A DNA stretch of 9,147 bases from the NCBI GenBank assembly GCA_903921605.1, contig CAIXQV010000867.1:1-9147 (forward strand), given 5' to 3'. Of this stretch, positions 1-6,323 are shown in pieces. The first letter of the stretch is position 1. The number at the start of each line of letters is the position of its first letter. This DNA comes from an uncultured Planctomycetaceae bacterium (GTDB lineage Bacteria; Planctomycetota; Planctomycetia; Planctomycetales; Planctomycetaceae). The notes beneath the pieces are model-generated. The model saw only the letters and a list, made by a program, of their open reading frames with translations, was not told the DNA's origin and made no database searches. Made by a program: the position numbers and the translations under genes.

Positions 1-574
1 CATCGCCGAACGCAGAAAACTCGAACGCGAACGCTGTGCAGACGAATAGAATGCTGTTCGCCGGGCGCTTACCAACGAGCTTTATCGGAGCGTGGGTTTG
101 CTGTCGCTCCGGTGTTGCGTTGACGATGTTTCTGACAATCATAAACGTCATTCCAGAGATCAGGACGAACGCAAGGCACGCTCGCTCGAAGAACGGCAGA
201 ATGGGGCCGCCGCAAGTCAGCAACTTTCGACGGGGTACAAGAACGACCAGCCAGAAATATCCTACCTGAAAGGCAGAATACGGCAATAAAATTGCTACCA
301 CGTAGGCATTGCTTTGGAACGCCAACGCAAAGTTACCGTTTAATAGGTGCGAAATTGCTCGTTGTCCGCCGCAACCACAGCAGTCGATATTCCAGATCCG
401 CTGAAAGGGACATGATAAATAGGAATATGTGGCATCGAAGGCCGGCCATTGTTTCAATGCTACGGCGTAGCCAACGAGCACCAGAGTTAACCCGGCTGCA
501 AAAGAAACCAAAAGAACGAATTTTGTTCCGCGTGTTTTTTCCGGCTCTTGCTGTATCATTTTCTTCCGTCTCAT
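1..574 (-). CDS. DUF2752 family membrane protein, 3' end outside window
   Basis: This open frame runs from an ATG at 574 to the left edge with no stop (191 codons visible). A first hydrophobic helix lies at about residues 18-41. The DUF2752 signature follows: Cys-Pro at 55-56, then CCGCGGQRA at 65-73, matching the family's CP...CPGCGxxRA pattern with the second CP changed to CC. Two more hydrophobic segments (about 90-113 and 127-148) complete the usual three-helix layout, ending in VRN at 147-149 where the family domain normally stops. The last 40 or so residues are an unusual extension that may not be coding. A second in-frame ATG at 559 has GGAAG just upstream and is an equally good start. 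The gene begins 19 bases after the stop of the GYF_2 gene, so the two are probably co-transcribed. The family's biochemical role is unknown; location in the inner membrane is inferred from the helices. Confidence 0.8.
   Translation of the reverse strand, partial: MRRKKMIQQEPEKTRGTKFVLLVSFAAGLTLVLVGYAVALKQWPAFDATYSYLSCPFQRIWNIDCCGCGGQRAISHLLNGNFALAFQSNAYVVAILLPYSAFQVGYFWLVVLVPRRKLLTCGGPILPFFERACLAFVLISGMTFMIVRNIVNATPERQQTHAPIKLVGKRPANSILFVCTAFAFEFSAFGD
2..49 (+). other. Possible C-terminal end of a plus-strand coiled-coil gene
   Basis: The frame starting at base 2 reads IAERRKLERERCADE and then a TAG stop at 47-49. The charged E/R/K composition is typical of a coiled-coil tail. If real, a convergent plus-strand gene ends here and the overlapping minus-strand extension of the DUF2752 frame would be its shadow. 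Fifteen codons cannot decide this; the upstream sequence is outside the window. Confidence 0.18.
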
Positions 575-593
575 TAAGGTCCGAATTCGCAGT

Positions 594-1247
594 TCACATG
601 CTCGCGCCCACGCTCATTAAAGAGACAAGGAAAAACCAGAAGAAAAATCCCCCCAGGCTGAAAAAGAGTCCCACAGCAATATATATGATCAATGCAGACG
701 TGTTCTCACGCACCGTATAAACGCGGAAACCCATGAATGCCATGGGAACGATTGCAAAAACCCCACAACACAAAGAGGACAGGATCCCGGAAAGAATCGC
801 TCCAATTATAACGGCGCCTGTGCTGCCTCCTCCCACACCCTGTGACATTCCAGGAAGCGCATCAAGGGCCGCCCGTTTTGTGTCATAGTACTGCGCCTCG
901 CTCATGACCGGCTGGGGCGATTCCGGGTTCTGAATCGAATTCTCTTTCTCTTTCTTTTTCTTCATGCGAGGCGGGAGCCTCGGACTGAACTGAGTGTAGG
1001 CAGGCTCTGCAGAAGCCTCGCCCCCGTTGAAATTGAACGCTTCAGCCTCATCAAACGCACTTTCAGAAAAAGACCCGCCCGCTCCATCTCGAGCCAGGAT
1101 TGTCGCGAGTTTCTGCCAAGGGCCGATGTTGCTGGGACCGGCCAGATCGCTCTTACTAAGCTTCTTGTCTGCCAGCAGTTGCTGAATCTTCTCAAACGAG
1201 AACGGGCCTTTTATTGTTTTCCCACGTTTCACGAAACACTGATTCAT
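594..1247 (-). CDS. GYF_2 domain protein with two C-terminal membrane helices
   Basis: The 217-residue protein opens with a GYF_2 domain (about 1-50) showing the GPFS (14-17) and GPW (42-44) motifs. GYF-type domains are usually protein-binding modules. A polar linker follows, including a lysine-rich patch (MKKKKEKE, 95-102), and then two hydrophobic helices (about 143-171 and 184-212). The first contains a Cys-Cys-Gly motif at 160-162. A GYF_2 head on a short two-helix anchor suggests a cytoplasmic adaptor held at the inner membrane; that is inference. The helix pair weakly recalls CD225/dispanin or TM2-like modules, but I cannot assign it. The ATG at 1247 is the only ATG in reach; no Shine-Dalgarno is visible. 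The GYF_2 head is a diverged paralogue of the one in the upstream gene at 2710. The downstream DUF2752 gene starts 19 bases after the stop, suggesting a shared transcript. Confidence 0.8.
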   Translation of the reverse strand: MNQCFVKRGKTIKGPFSFEKIQQLLADKKLSKSDLAGPSNIGPWQKLATILARDGAGGSFSESAFDEAEAFNFNGGEASAEPAYTQFSPRLPPRMKKKKEKENSIQNPESPQPVMSEAQYYDTKRAALDALPGMSQGVGGGSTGAVIIGAILSGILSSLCCGVFAIVPMAFMGFRVYTVRENTSALIIYIAVGLFFSLGGFFFWFFLVSLMSVGASM

Positions 1248-1469
1248 GATTGCATCATCAGAGAATAAATATAGTTTGGAAAGATTTTGATTACTGCTTC
1301 GTCATCGACGATAAGGTGCAATACGAGGCTACATAAGAACGGATTTCTGGCGACAACTTGCGGTAAGTATTCTGGGATTCGTGGGCACTAAGGATGACTT
1401 AAGTGAAGGGTGCGATCTGCGTAATGCGCTGTGACAATGGGAGAAAGAGGCGTCCTGCCCGAGAAAGGG

Positions 1470-1760
1470 CTAGTCATACTCGCCATTTAAGTAACTCGCG
1501 ATAACGCCGCGAGCGAGGATCATCACACTGAGCTTATGAGAATCTCTATTTACTTCAGGCTCATATATGTCGTATCCAAATTCATTCAGTGCATTTCGCT
1601 TCCAGTCCGCGTCGATGGTTAATCCATTATTACACTCCACTTTTATATGGCTCATCCCATCGACGTCGTCGGTGATTGTGGCATCTCCGGTTGAAAGTTT
1701 GACTTTCTTAACCTTTTTCCCTGCTAAGAGATTCGTTGCGTTGGTAACTCCGTTTACTAT
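1470..1760 (-). pseudogene. Out-of-frame C-terminal segment of the GYF_2/coiled-coil gene
   Basis: Read in the -1 frame relative to the gene above, bases 1760-1473 encode 96 residues beginning IVNGVTNATNLLAGKK and ending SYLNGEYD before a TAG stop at 1470-1472. The opening motif repeats IVNGVTN from the upstream frame (ATA codon at 1835-1837), showing that the two parts belong together. The only ATG that would make it an independent gene, at 1655, gives 61 residues and has no ribosome binding site. Adding one base in the four-A run at 1760-1763 would fuse both frames seamlessly. The segment has mixed hydrophobic and charged residues, no Cys cluster and no membrane helix; I do not recognise a family. 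It may be a lost tail, a tail reached by recoding, or a tail separated by a consensus error. Confidence 0.6.
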
Positions 1761-1838
1761 TTTCTGCTTCGCCTTATTGTCTCCTCTAAGAGTTTCTTTG
1801 CTAAGAGTTTCTTTACGTTGGTAACTCCGTTTACTATT
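1723..1838. repeat. Degenerate direct repeat, two 39-bp copies offset by 77 bp
   Basis: Positions 1723-1761 and 1800-1838 are 39-bp copies differing at three positions. The 23 bases 1739-1761 and 1816-1838 are identical. On the minus strand both encode an IVNGVTN...LLA block. The spacing of 77 is one base short of 26 codons, which explains why the two copies fall in different frames. Confidence 0.85.
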
Positions 1839-2710
1839 GCCTCACGTTTGGCTTGTTCTTGGGCCTGATTAATCGCCAGCTCGAGTTCGATCGCGTCTGC
1901 CTCACGTTCTGCGTCCAGTCGCCGTTGTTCTTCCCCACGCTGCGCAACCATCCGGCTATTCTCGACGGCTGGAATCAATTCGAGCACTTTCTTCGCCCGA
2001 ACAGGCAAAAGAACTTCGTGAATCACCTTGCCGTCATCAATATTGCCGTCATCTTTGGCATCCTGAAATGCAGTCTCTGACAACTCCAGTAATGTGTTTG
2101 TTATGATCGCATCCGATGTGGCAAATTCGATTTGACTTAAAAGATTTTCAGTTTTTTCGCGATCAACAGCTCCCCATGACGCCACGTACGCCTGAAGCGA
2201 TGTTTTTGCATTTTCCACGTCACCGTTACTCAAGTGCTGGCTGGCAGTGTCCCAAAGCCGTTTTGACGCATAGAGCGATTTGCGCGACTCCGTTCGGTAT
2301 ATCAGAACGGCTGCAATAACCAGTGCGCACAATACGGCCCCAGATGCAGTGTAGATAACCCATCGCGACGCAGCGCCTTCATCAGTCGAGGAACTGCGTT
2401 CTTGTCCTTCAGGCGTCACTATGGACTTATTGGATTTCCCGGGTGACACCTGCGACGCATCATCGCCATACGCATCATCGCCATACGCATCAGAAGAAAA
2501 GACATCGAACGGGTCAGCGGCTGACTGTGCCTCAAACAGTTTAGCCCACCCCTGAACATTACCAATTGTTTCCCATGGACCATCTGAAGCACGACCGATT
2601 TGATCCGTTGCCCGAATCTTGCTTGTGCCGATTCGGTCTTTGACCGCGTCGGGTGAAAATGGGCCAATGACCTTACCGTTTCGCTGAATATAAGAACGCT
2701 GACGTGGCAT
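1757..2710 (-). CDS. GYF_2 domain protein with TM helix and coiled coil, C-terminus probably frameshifted
   Basis: The reading frame gives 317 residues. A GYF_2 domain fills about residues 1-58 (GPFS at 17-20, GPW at 44-46). A flexible acidic linker follows with a duplicated DAYGD unit (74-83). A single membrane helix spans about 117-139, starting WVIY and ending before TESRK. The C-terminal part is probably extracytoplasmic: a helical stretch that could be TPR-like (about 143-195) and then a charged coiled coil (about 255-317). The start is supported by GGAG at 2718-2721, seven bases upstream of the ATG. The protein stops at TAG (1757-1759) inside a repeated sequence. A further 96 codons, beginning with the same IVNGVTN motif that this protein carries near its end, continue in the -1 frame. 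The intended product is therefore probably about 413 residues. Domain architecture is clear but function is unknown; a membrane scaffold is a guess. Confidence 0.78.
   Translation of the reverse strand: MPRQRSYIQRNGKVIGPFSPDAVKDRIGTSKIRATDQIGRASDGPWETIGNVQGWAKLFEAQSAADPFDVFSSDAYGDDAYGDDASQVSPGKSNKSIVTPEGQERSSSTDEGAASRWVIYTASGAVLCALVIAAVLIYRTESRKSLYASKRLWDTASQHLSNGDVENAKTSLQAYVASWGAVDREKTENLLSQIEFATSDAIITNTLLELSETAFQDAKDDGNIDDGKVIHEVLLPVRAKKVLELIPAVENSRMVAQRGEEQRRLDAEREADAIELELAINQAQEQAKREAIVNGVTNVKKLLAKKLLEETIRRSRK
1786..1814. repeat. 15-bp tandem repeat, two units
   Basis: The unit CTAAGAGTTTCTTTG (1786-1800) is followed by a second copy lacking its last base (1801-1814). On the minus strand it encodes the doubled KKLLA-KKLLE near the end of the GYF_2/coiled-coil protein. 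It sits inside the larger 77-bp-offset repeat, so this short region has duplicated more than once. Confidence 0.8.
2457..2492. repeat. 15-bp in-frame tandem repeat, about 2.4 units
   Basis: The unit GCATCATCGCCATAC occurs at 2457-2471 and 2472-2486, followed by a six-base partial copy. On the minus strand it encodes the duplicated DAYGD acidic linker between the GYF_2 domain and the membrane helix. Because the unit is five codons, gain or loss would alter linker length without breaking the frame. Confidence 0.85.
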
Positions 2711-2717
2711 CTGCCAT

Positions 2718-2721
2718 CTCC
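2718..2721 (-). promoter_or_regulatory. Ribosome binding site of the GYF_2/coiled-coil gene
   Basis: GGAG on the minus strand lies seven bases before the ATG at 2710. It supports that start over an out-of-frame ATG at 2717. Confidence 0.5.
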
Positions 2722-2937
2722 GAATTCTTTTATGAGTAGGGGCATACTACACCTGTACCCTAATACACGTGACCCGAGGGCGGCACCACTGAAGCTGGAC
2801 ACCAGCCCGAGCGTGTTCCCGCCGCTTACACTAAACCACAAACAGGCAATGCCTTAGTAGCTCCTTTGTAAAGACGCACGATCGGGAACCGGGGCTCTAT
2901 CAGGTTAAATGCGTTTCTGAATCTCATTTCGTCTCAG

Positions 2938-2955
2938 GAATTTTTTAAAAAATTC
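2938..2955. promoter_or_regulatory. 18-bp perfect A/T palindrome
   Basis: GAATTTTTTAAAAAATTC reads the same on both strands. It lies 42 bases before the -35 element of the rightward promoter candidate and is followed five bases later by eight consecutive A residues. It is not a terminator: the core has no G/C stem and no gene ends here. It could be a binding site for a dimeric regulator, or intrinsically bent DNA. Confidence 0.4.
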
Positions 2956-2993
2956 TGTTCAAAAAAAATGGCCTCGTTTTGCGAAGAAATCTT

Positions 2994-3025
2994 AGTGTTG
3001 ACACTGCTTTTCAGGTCGATACGCT
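2994..3025 (+). promoter_or_regulatory. Sigma70-type promoter candidate for the sigma factor-kinase pair
   Basis: A perfect TTGACA (2998-3003) is followed after 16 bases by TACGCT (3020-3025), which keeps the most conserved T, A and final T of a -10 element. The -35 sits inside a short dyad, AGTGT-TG-ACACT (2994-3005), which could bind a regulator. Transcription would start near 3032 and run into the sigma factor gene. Confidence 0.42.
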
Positions 3026-3217
3026 ATTTGCCGACGCTGCCCCTGTGACGCAGTGCGGTATGCCTGCTATGGTGCATTCTTGTATTTATGCGATTGAGTG
3101 GTTTTGTAGTCCCGTGATGCGGCGGTCATTCATCTTTTTGATGCCGTATCCGAGTTCGCCCAGTAGGCCTCGTGGATGTGGTCCTCATGGCGAAAGTGTC
3201 AGTGGAAACAATTACCG

Positions 3218-3745
3218 ATGAGAATGACTTTGCCTTTGCTGGAATACGCTGGTCTAAAAAATCTGGCAAAGACTCTGCTTCGTCGTGAAAAGACATGCAC
3301 ACTGACATGCACGGGCCTGGTTCACGAACTGCTGCTCAAGGAAGCCCGGACCTCCGGATCTCTTAAGGCTGCTGCCATCGGCGTCAAGGAAAGTCGCCTG
3401 GATATGCGTGTTGCTCAGCGCATCATGCGGCAATTACTGATTGATCGAGCGCGACGCCGGCAAACAAGGCAGCGTTGCGAAGAACTCTCGGCCACCTTCG
3501 GGGCGAGCAGAACGAAAGACCGAGCTTCTGAATTTGTGCTGGCTCTTGATGATGCGATTGCTCAGCTGAGTGCTCTGGAACCAACAGGAGCGGAGTTGCT
3601 GCGGCTGCATTTTTTTGCTGGCGTTTCGTTTGAAGACGCCGGCGCACAGTTGGGATTGTCGCGAGCAACTGCCTACAGGAAATGGGATTTTTGCAGGTGC
3701 TGGCTGGCGGCTCAGTTAAAAAAAGAGAATCTGAGCGAATCGTAG
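3218..3745 (+). CDS. ECF-subfamily RNA polymerase sigma factor (Sigma70_ECF type)
   Basis: The protein belongs to the planctomycete-rich Sigma70_ECF family, which directs RNA polymerase to a specific promoter set. Numbering from the start chosen here (175 residues), region 2 is recognisable: LLRRE (20-24), GLVHELLL (33-40, family TALVHEAYL) and the basic LLIDRARRR (73-81). Region 4 carries LRLHFFAGVSFEDAGAQLG and SRATAYRKW (129-156), the helix-turn-helix that reads the -35 element. The open frame reaches back to an ATG at 3176, but those 14 extra residues are rich in Trp and Lys and look non-coding. ATGs at 3218 or 3224 (MTLPLLEYAG) fit better. The first half of region 2.1 is missing compared with typical members, and a one-base frame break near 3235 may hide it. 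The kinase gene follows 76 bases later on the same strand, as in known planctomycete ECF-kinase pairs. Confidence 0.82.
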   Translation: MRMTLPLLEYAGLKNLAKTLLRREKTCTLTCTGLVHELLLKEARTSGSLKAAAIGVKESRLDMRVAQRIMRQLLIDRARRRQTRQRCEELSATFGASRTKDRASEFVLALDDAIAQLSALEPTGAELLRLHFFAGVSFEDAGAQLGLSRATAYRKWDFCRCWLAAQLKKENLSES

Positions 3746-3821
3746 AGACTGTTGAGACAAAGAGAGGCTCCGCTGCGCATATGGATACGTTGAGCTCGGC
3801 CTTCTGTTTCGCTGGTGCTAC

Positions 3822-6323
3822 GTGATTCCGACTTTTCTGCAACTCCTCGAATCTGCTTACGCGGAAGCTACGGCTCTTGAAAGCCCTGCGGATCGGGTTG
3901 CGTACTGCGATCAGGTTGCTGCCCGAGATCCGGCCTTGGCAGCGGAGTTGCGAATGCTGCTCGCTTGCCGCGAAGACGCTGACCGCATTCTGGCACCGGC
4001 CAGTAATTACATGTCCCTGCTGCTGACCAGTCTCGGTGATTCCAAGCGAGAAGAGACGGTGGAGGAACTTCTGCTCCTGCTGACAAGGCAGGGGGCGACC
4101 GGGCCGGACCCGAGTAGTTTTCTGTTGGGGGGATTCTGCTTTGATGAGATTGTTTCAGTCGGAGCGACCGGATTTGTATTTCGCGGACGTGATCTGAGAC
4201 TGAGTCGGGATGTGGCAATCAAGGTGCTGGCTCCGTCGATTGCGAGAGACCCAGCGCGGCGATCTCTGTTTATTAATGAAGCTCGCCTGGCAGCCACGAT
4301 TCGGCATCCTAACGTGGTTACGATCTACCACATCGCTGAGCAGGCTGAAGCGGACATGGTCTTCTTTGTCATGGACTGGATTGAGGGAAGTTCGCTCCAG
4401 GAACTGCTGGATACGGTGCCTCCGAATCGGCTGCAGAGTTGCCGTCTGATGGAGAGACTGGCCAGCGGTCTGGATGCCATTCATGAACATGGGGTAATTC
4501 ACCGCGATCTGAAGCCCGGGAATATCGTGGTTGATCCCACGGGGCAGCCGGTCATTGTGGATTTTGGTTTGGCAATGACCGGGGAAACCAGATCAGCAGA
4601 CGGCAATCTGGCCGGTACACCGTTGTATATGTCGCCGGAACAGTTGCGAGGGGAACCTCTTACCATTCATTCCGATCTGTTTGCATTCACGGAAATTGCC
4701 TGTGTTCTGCTCACAGGTCAGCACCCCTACCCCGCTCGTTCGATTGCAGAGCTTATCGAGTTAGTCCTTCAACAGCGCCATTCCTTCGACCCAGGCTGGA
4801 ATCGGGAGTTCAGGGAAGTTCTCAAACGGGGTTTGTCTGAAGCGCCTGAGAATCGCTTTCGATCGGCTGGAGAATTCGCTCTTGCCTGCCTGAGTTCTGT
4901 GAGGGGGCTGTCGGAGACGACGTCAGCGTCTTCTCCTCCATTCTTCAGCGGCAGGCGTGTCTGGTATGCCGTGGCGCTGTGTTCGCTCGCGATTCTGGCG
5001 GTTGCTGCGAGAGTGAGCATGGCTCCTCGCACCTCATCCGAGGGAGAGCAGCCAATGCCGTCGAATCCCGTGCTGGCGGAGAATCCGGACGGGGGGTGGA
5101 TTGATGCAGAACATTACCGGAATTTTCTGGGGATGGAGTTTGTGCGAATTCCGGCAGCTGCCGGTCTGATTTCGGACTGGCCACCCGATCCGGAGCACCC
5201 GGAGTTGTTTACGGGACTGGGGTGGCGAAACAATGAAGACGAACACATGCTTGGGCAGCGACTGATAACCCGACAGGAGTATGCCAGCGTCATGCAGGGG
5301 GAAGATGCGGCGGATCCGCAAAGTGAAGATCCTGCTGACGGTCCAGTCACGATGGTTTCTATGACGGACGCTGAGCGTTTTTGCGTAGAGCTGACGCGAC
5401 GGGATCCGGACGGACTGAAGTATGGAATTGCGGACTTAAATGCGTGGACCCTGGCGGTTTATGGGCTGGCCCTGATTCGTGGTGAACTGACCGGCTCGGA
5501 GATGCTGGATGAGCTGCAGCGCAGACGCAAACAGCGCGGCGACGGGTCTGCCATGTGGAACAGTCTGTATCAGCCGATTCTGGCTGATACGCTGGGAGAC
5601 TACTGGGAGTGGACCGATACCGGATTCAGAAAACCGACACAGCTGGAAGGTGTGGTGTCTTATGCCGTGATTCCGGAGCAGCCTTCCGAATCCTGGCTGG
5701 TTGCTGTCGGTGGCTTTTATGAGAGTCTTTTTCTGCACGCACATGACATGCATTACGGAATGAATGATCACAATCCGAAAAGCCAAAATCTTAAGGTGCA
5801 TGTCGAAGAGGATGGAGAAACGCTGTACTTTTGTCCGACGGCACCAAATACGTTAGGGACACTGCGATACTGCTACCGCGATCTTCCACCAATACTGACA
5901 GCTCAGGTGCAGACGCCGTTTCACCTGGCATCGACCGCAGCTGCTGCCGGGATCAGGGTTCGCTGCCGGAGATCTACTGACTCGTCGCTGGAATCGAAAG
6001 ACTGGCAGGAGGTCTATCAAGTTTCCGGCCCGGTCTTTTTGAATCAACACCGCGAGACCGTGGACCTCACACAAGTTGTTGCCGGGGCAACGGAAGTGGA
6101 GCTAGAGTACTGGGTGCGTATCTCGCAGGAAGGGCCAGCAGTGAATTACGCACAGATTGGTCGGACAGCGAAGGGGCTGGAGGGGATTGACGTGTTTCTC
6201 TTTGAGGCGGTGACAGAGGCTCCCGGGGATTCCCCGCGTCAGGATACACCATTGCCTCAAAGCTATGCTAACAGTCGACTTGGCTTTCGTATTCAGGCGA
6301 TTTTTCCTCCCGCTAAGAAATGA
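3822..6323 (+). CDS. Transmembrane Ser/Thr protein kinase with degenerate FGE-sulfatase-like sensor domain
   Basis: This 833-residue protein has a short helical N-terminal region (1-60) typical of planctomycete kinases. A complete kinase domain (about 105-360) follows: glycine loop G114-T116-G117-V119-G122, VAIK with Lys134, Glu153, HRDLKPGN 227-234, DFG 247-249, SPE 271-273 and Arg345. All catalytic residues are present, so it should phosphorylate Ser/Thr. A membrane helix lies at about 380-397. The outer part (437-716) matches the FGE-sulfatase fold in order: GMEFVRIPA (437-445), ITRQEYASVM (482-491), PVTMVSMTDAERFC (508-521), GDYWEWTD (592-599), GGF (630-632) and GIRVRCR (710-716). The FGE catalytic cysteine pair is absent after GGF, so this is probably a binding or sensing domain. 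The last 115 residues are an unassigned, beta-looking tail. Translation starts at GTG 3822; no ATG is available and no Shine-Dalgarno is seen. The ECF sigma factor just upstream is the likely partner. Confidence 0.9.
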   Translation: MIPTFLQLLESAYAEATALESPADRVAYCDQVAARDPALAAELRMLLACREDADRILAPASNYMSLLLTSLGDSKREETVEELLLLLTRQGATGPDPSSFLLGGFCFDEIVSVGATGFVFRGRDLRLSRDVAIKVLAPSIARDPARRSLFINEARLAATIRHPNVVTIYHIAEQAEADMVFFVMDWIEGSSLQELLDTVPPNRLQSCRLMERLASGLDAIHEHGVIHRDLKPGNIVVDPTGQPVIVDFGLAMTGETRSADGNLAGTPLYMSPEQLRGEPLTIHSDLFAFTEIACVLLTGQHPYPARSIAELIELVLQQRHSFDPGWNREFREVLKRGLSEAPENRFRSAGEFALACLSSVRGLSETTSASSPPFFSGRRVWYAVALCSLAILAVAARVSMAPRTSSEGEQPMPSNPVLAENPDGGWIDAEHYRNFLGMEFVRIPAAAGLISDWPPDPEHPELFTGLGWRNNEDEHMLGQRLITRQEYASVMQGEDAADPQSEDPADGPVTMVSMTDAERFCVELTRRDPDGLKYGIADLNAWTLAVYGLALIRGELTGSEMLDELQRRRKQRGDGSAMWNSLYQPILADTLGDYWEWTDTGFRKPTQLEGVVSYAVIPEQPSESWLVAVGGFYESLFLHAHDMHYGMNDHNPKSQNLKVHVEEDGETLYFCPTAPNTLGTLRYCYRDLPPILTAQVQTPFHLASTAAAAGIRVRCRRSTDSSLESKDWQEVYQVSGPVFLNQHRETVDLTQVVAGATEVELEYWVRISQEGPAVNYAQIGRTAKGLEGIDVFLFEAVTEAPGDSPRQDTPLPQSYANSRLGFRIQAIFPPAKK

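Larger units (their letters stand above)
2711..3217. other. Divergent intergenic region without a convincing gene
   Basis: About 500 bases separate the minus-strand GYF_2 gene from the plus-strand sigma factor. A plus-strand open frame at 2979-3221 is rich in Cys, Pro and Arg, has no recognisable motif and begins upstream of the best promoter candidate, so I do not call it. Recognisable items are the A/T palindrome, an A8 tract at 2961-2968 and the promoter candidate, each listed separately. A leader of roughly 150-190 bases would precede the sigma factor; I see no riboswitch or terminator fold in it. Confidence 0.55.

Noticed and set aside
292..720. 142-codon plus-strand open frame
   Set aside because: It is antisense to the DUF2752 gene and the end of the GYF_2 gene, both with recognisable motifs; its own product is basic and low in motif content.
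1457..1470. GCCC-GAGAAA-GGGC hairpin at the end of the out-of-frame tail
   Set aside because: Only four base pairs, no T-run on either strand, and it overlaps the stop codon; too weak for a terminator.
1470..1655. Independent 61-residue gene starting at 1655
   Set aside because: The frame is open upstream of the ATG and shares the IVNGVTN repeat with the preceding gene, so a displaced C-terminus explains it better.
2744..2749. TAGTAT as a -10 element for the GYF_2/coiled-coil gene
   Set aside because: No acceptable -35 hexamer lies 16-18 bases upstream on the minus strand.
2979..3221. 80-codon plus-strand open frame upstream of the sigma factor
   Set aside because: No motif, Cys/Pro/Arg-rich composition, no ribosome binding site, and its start precedes the best promoter candidate.
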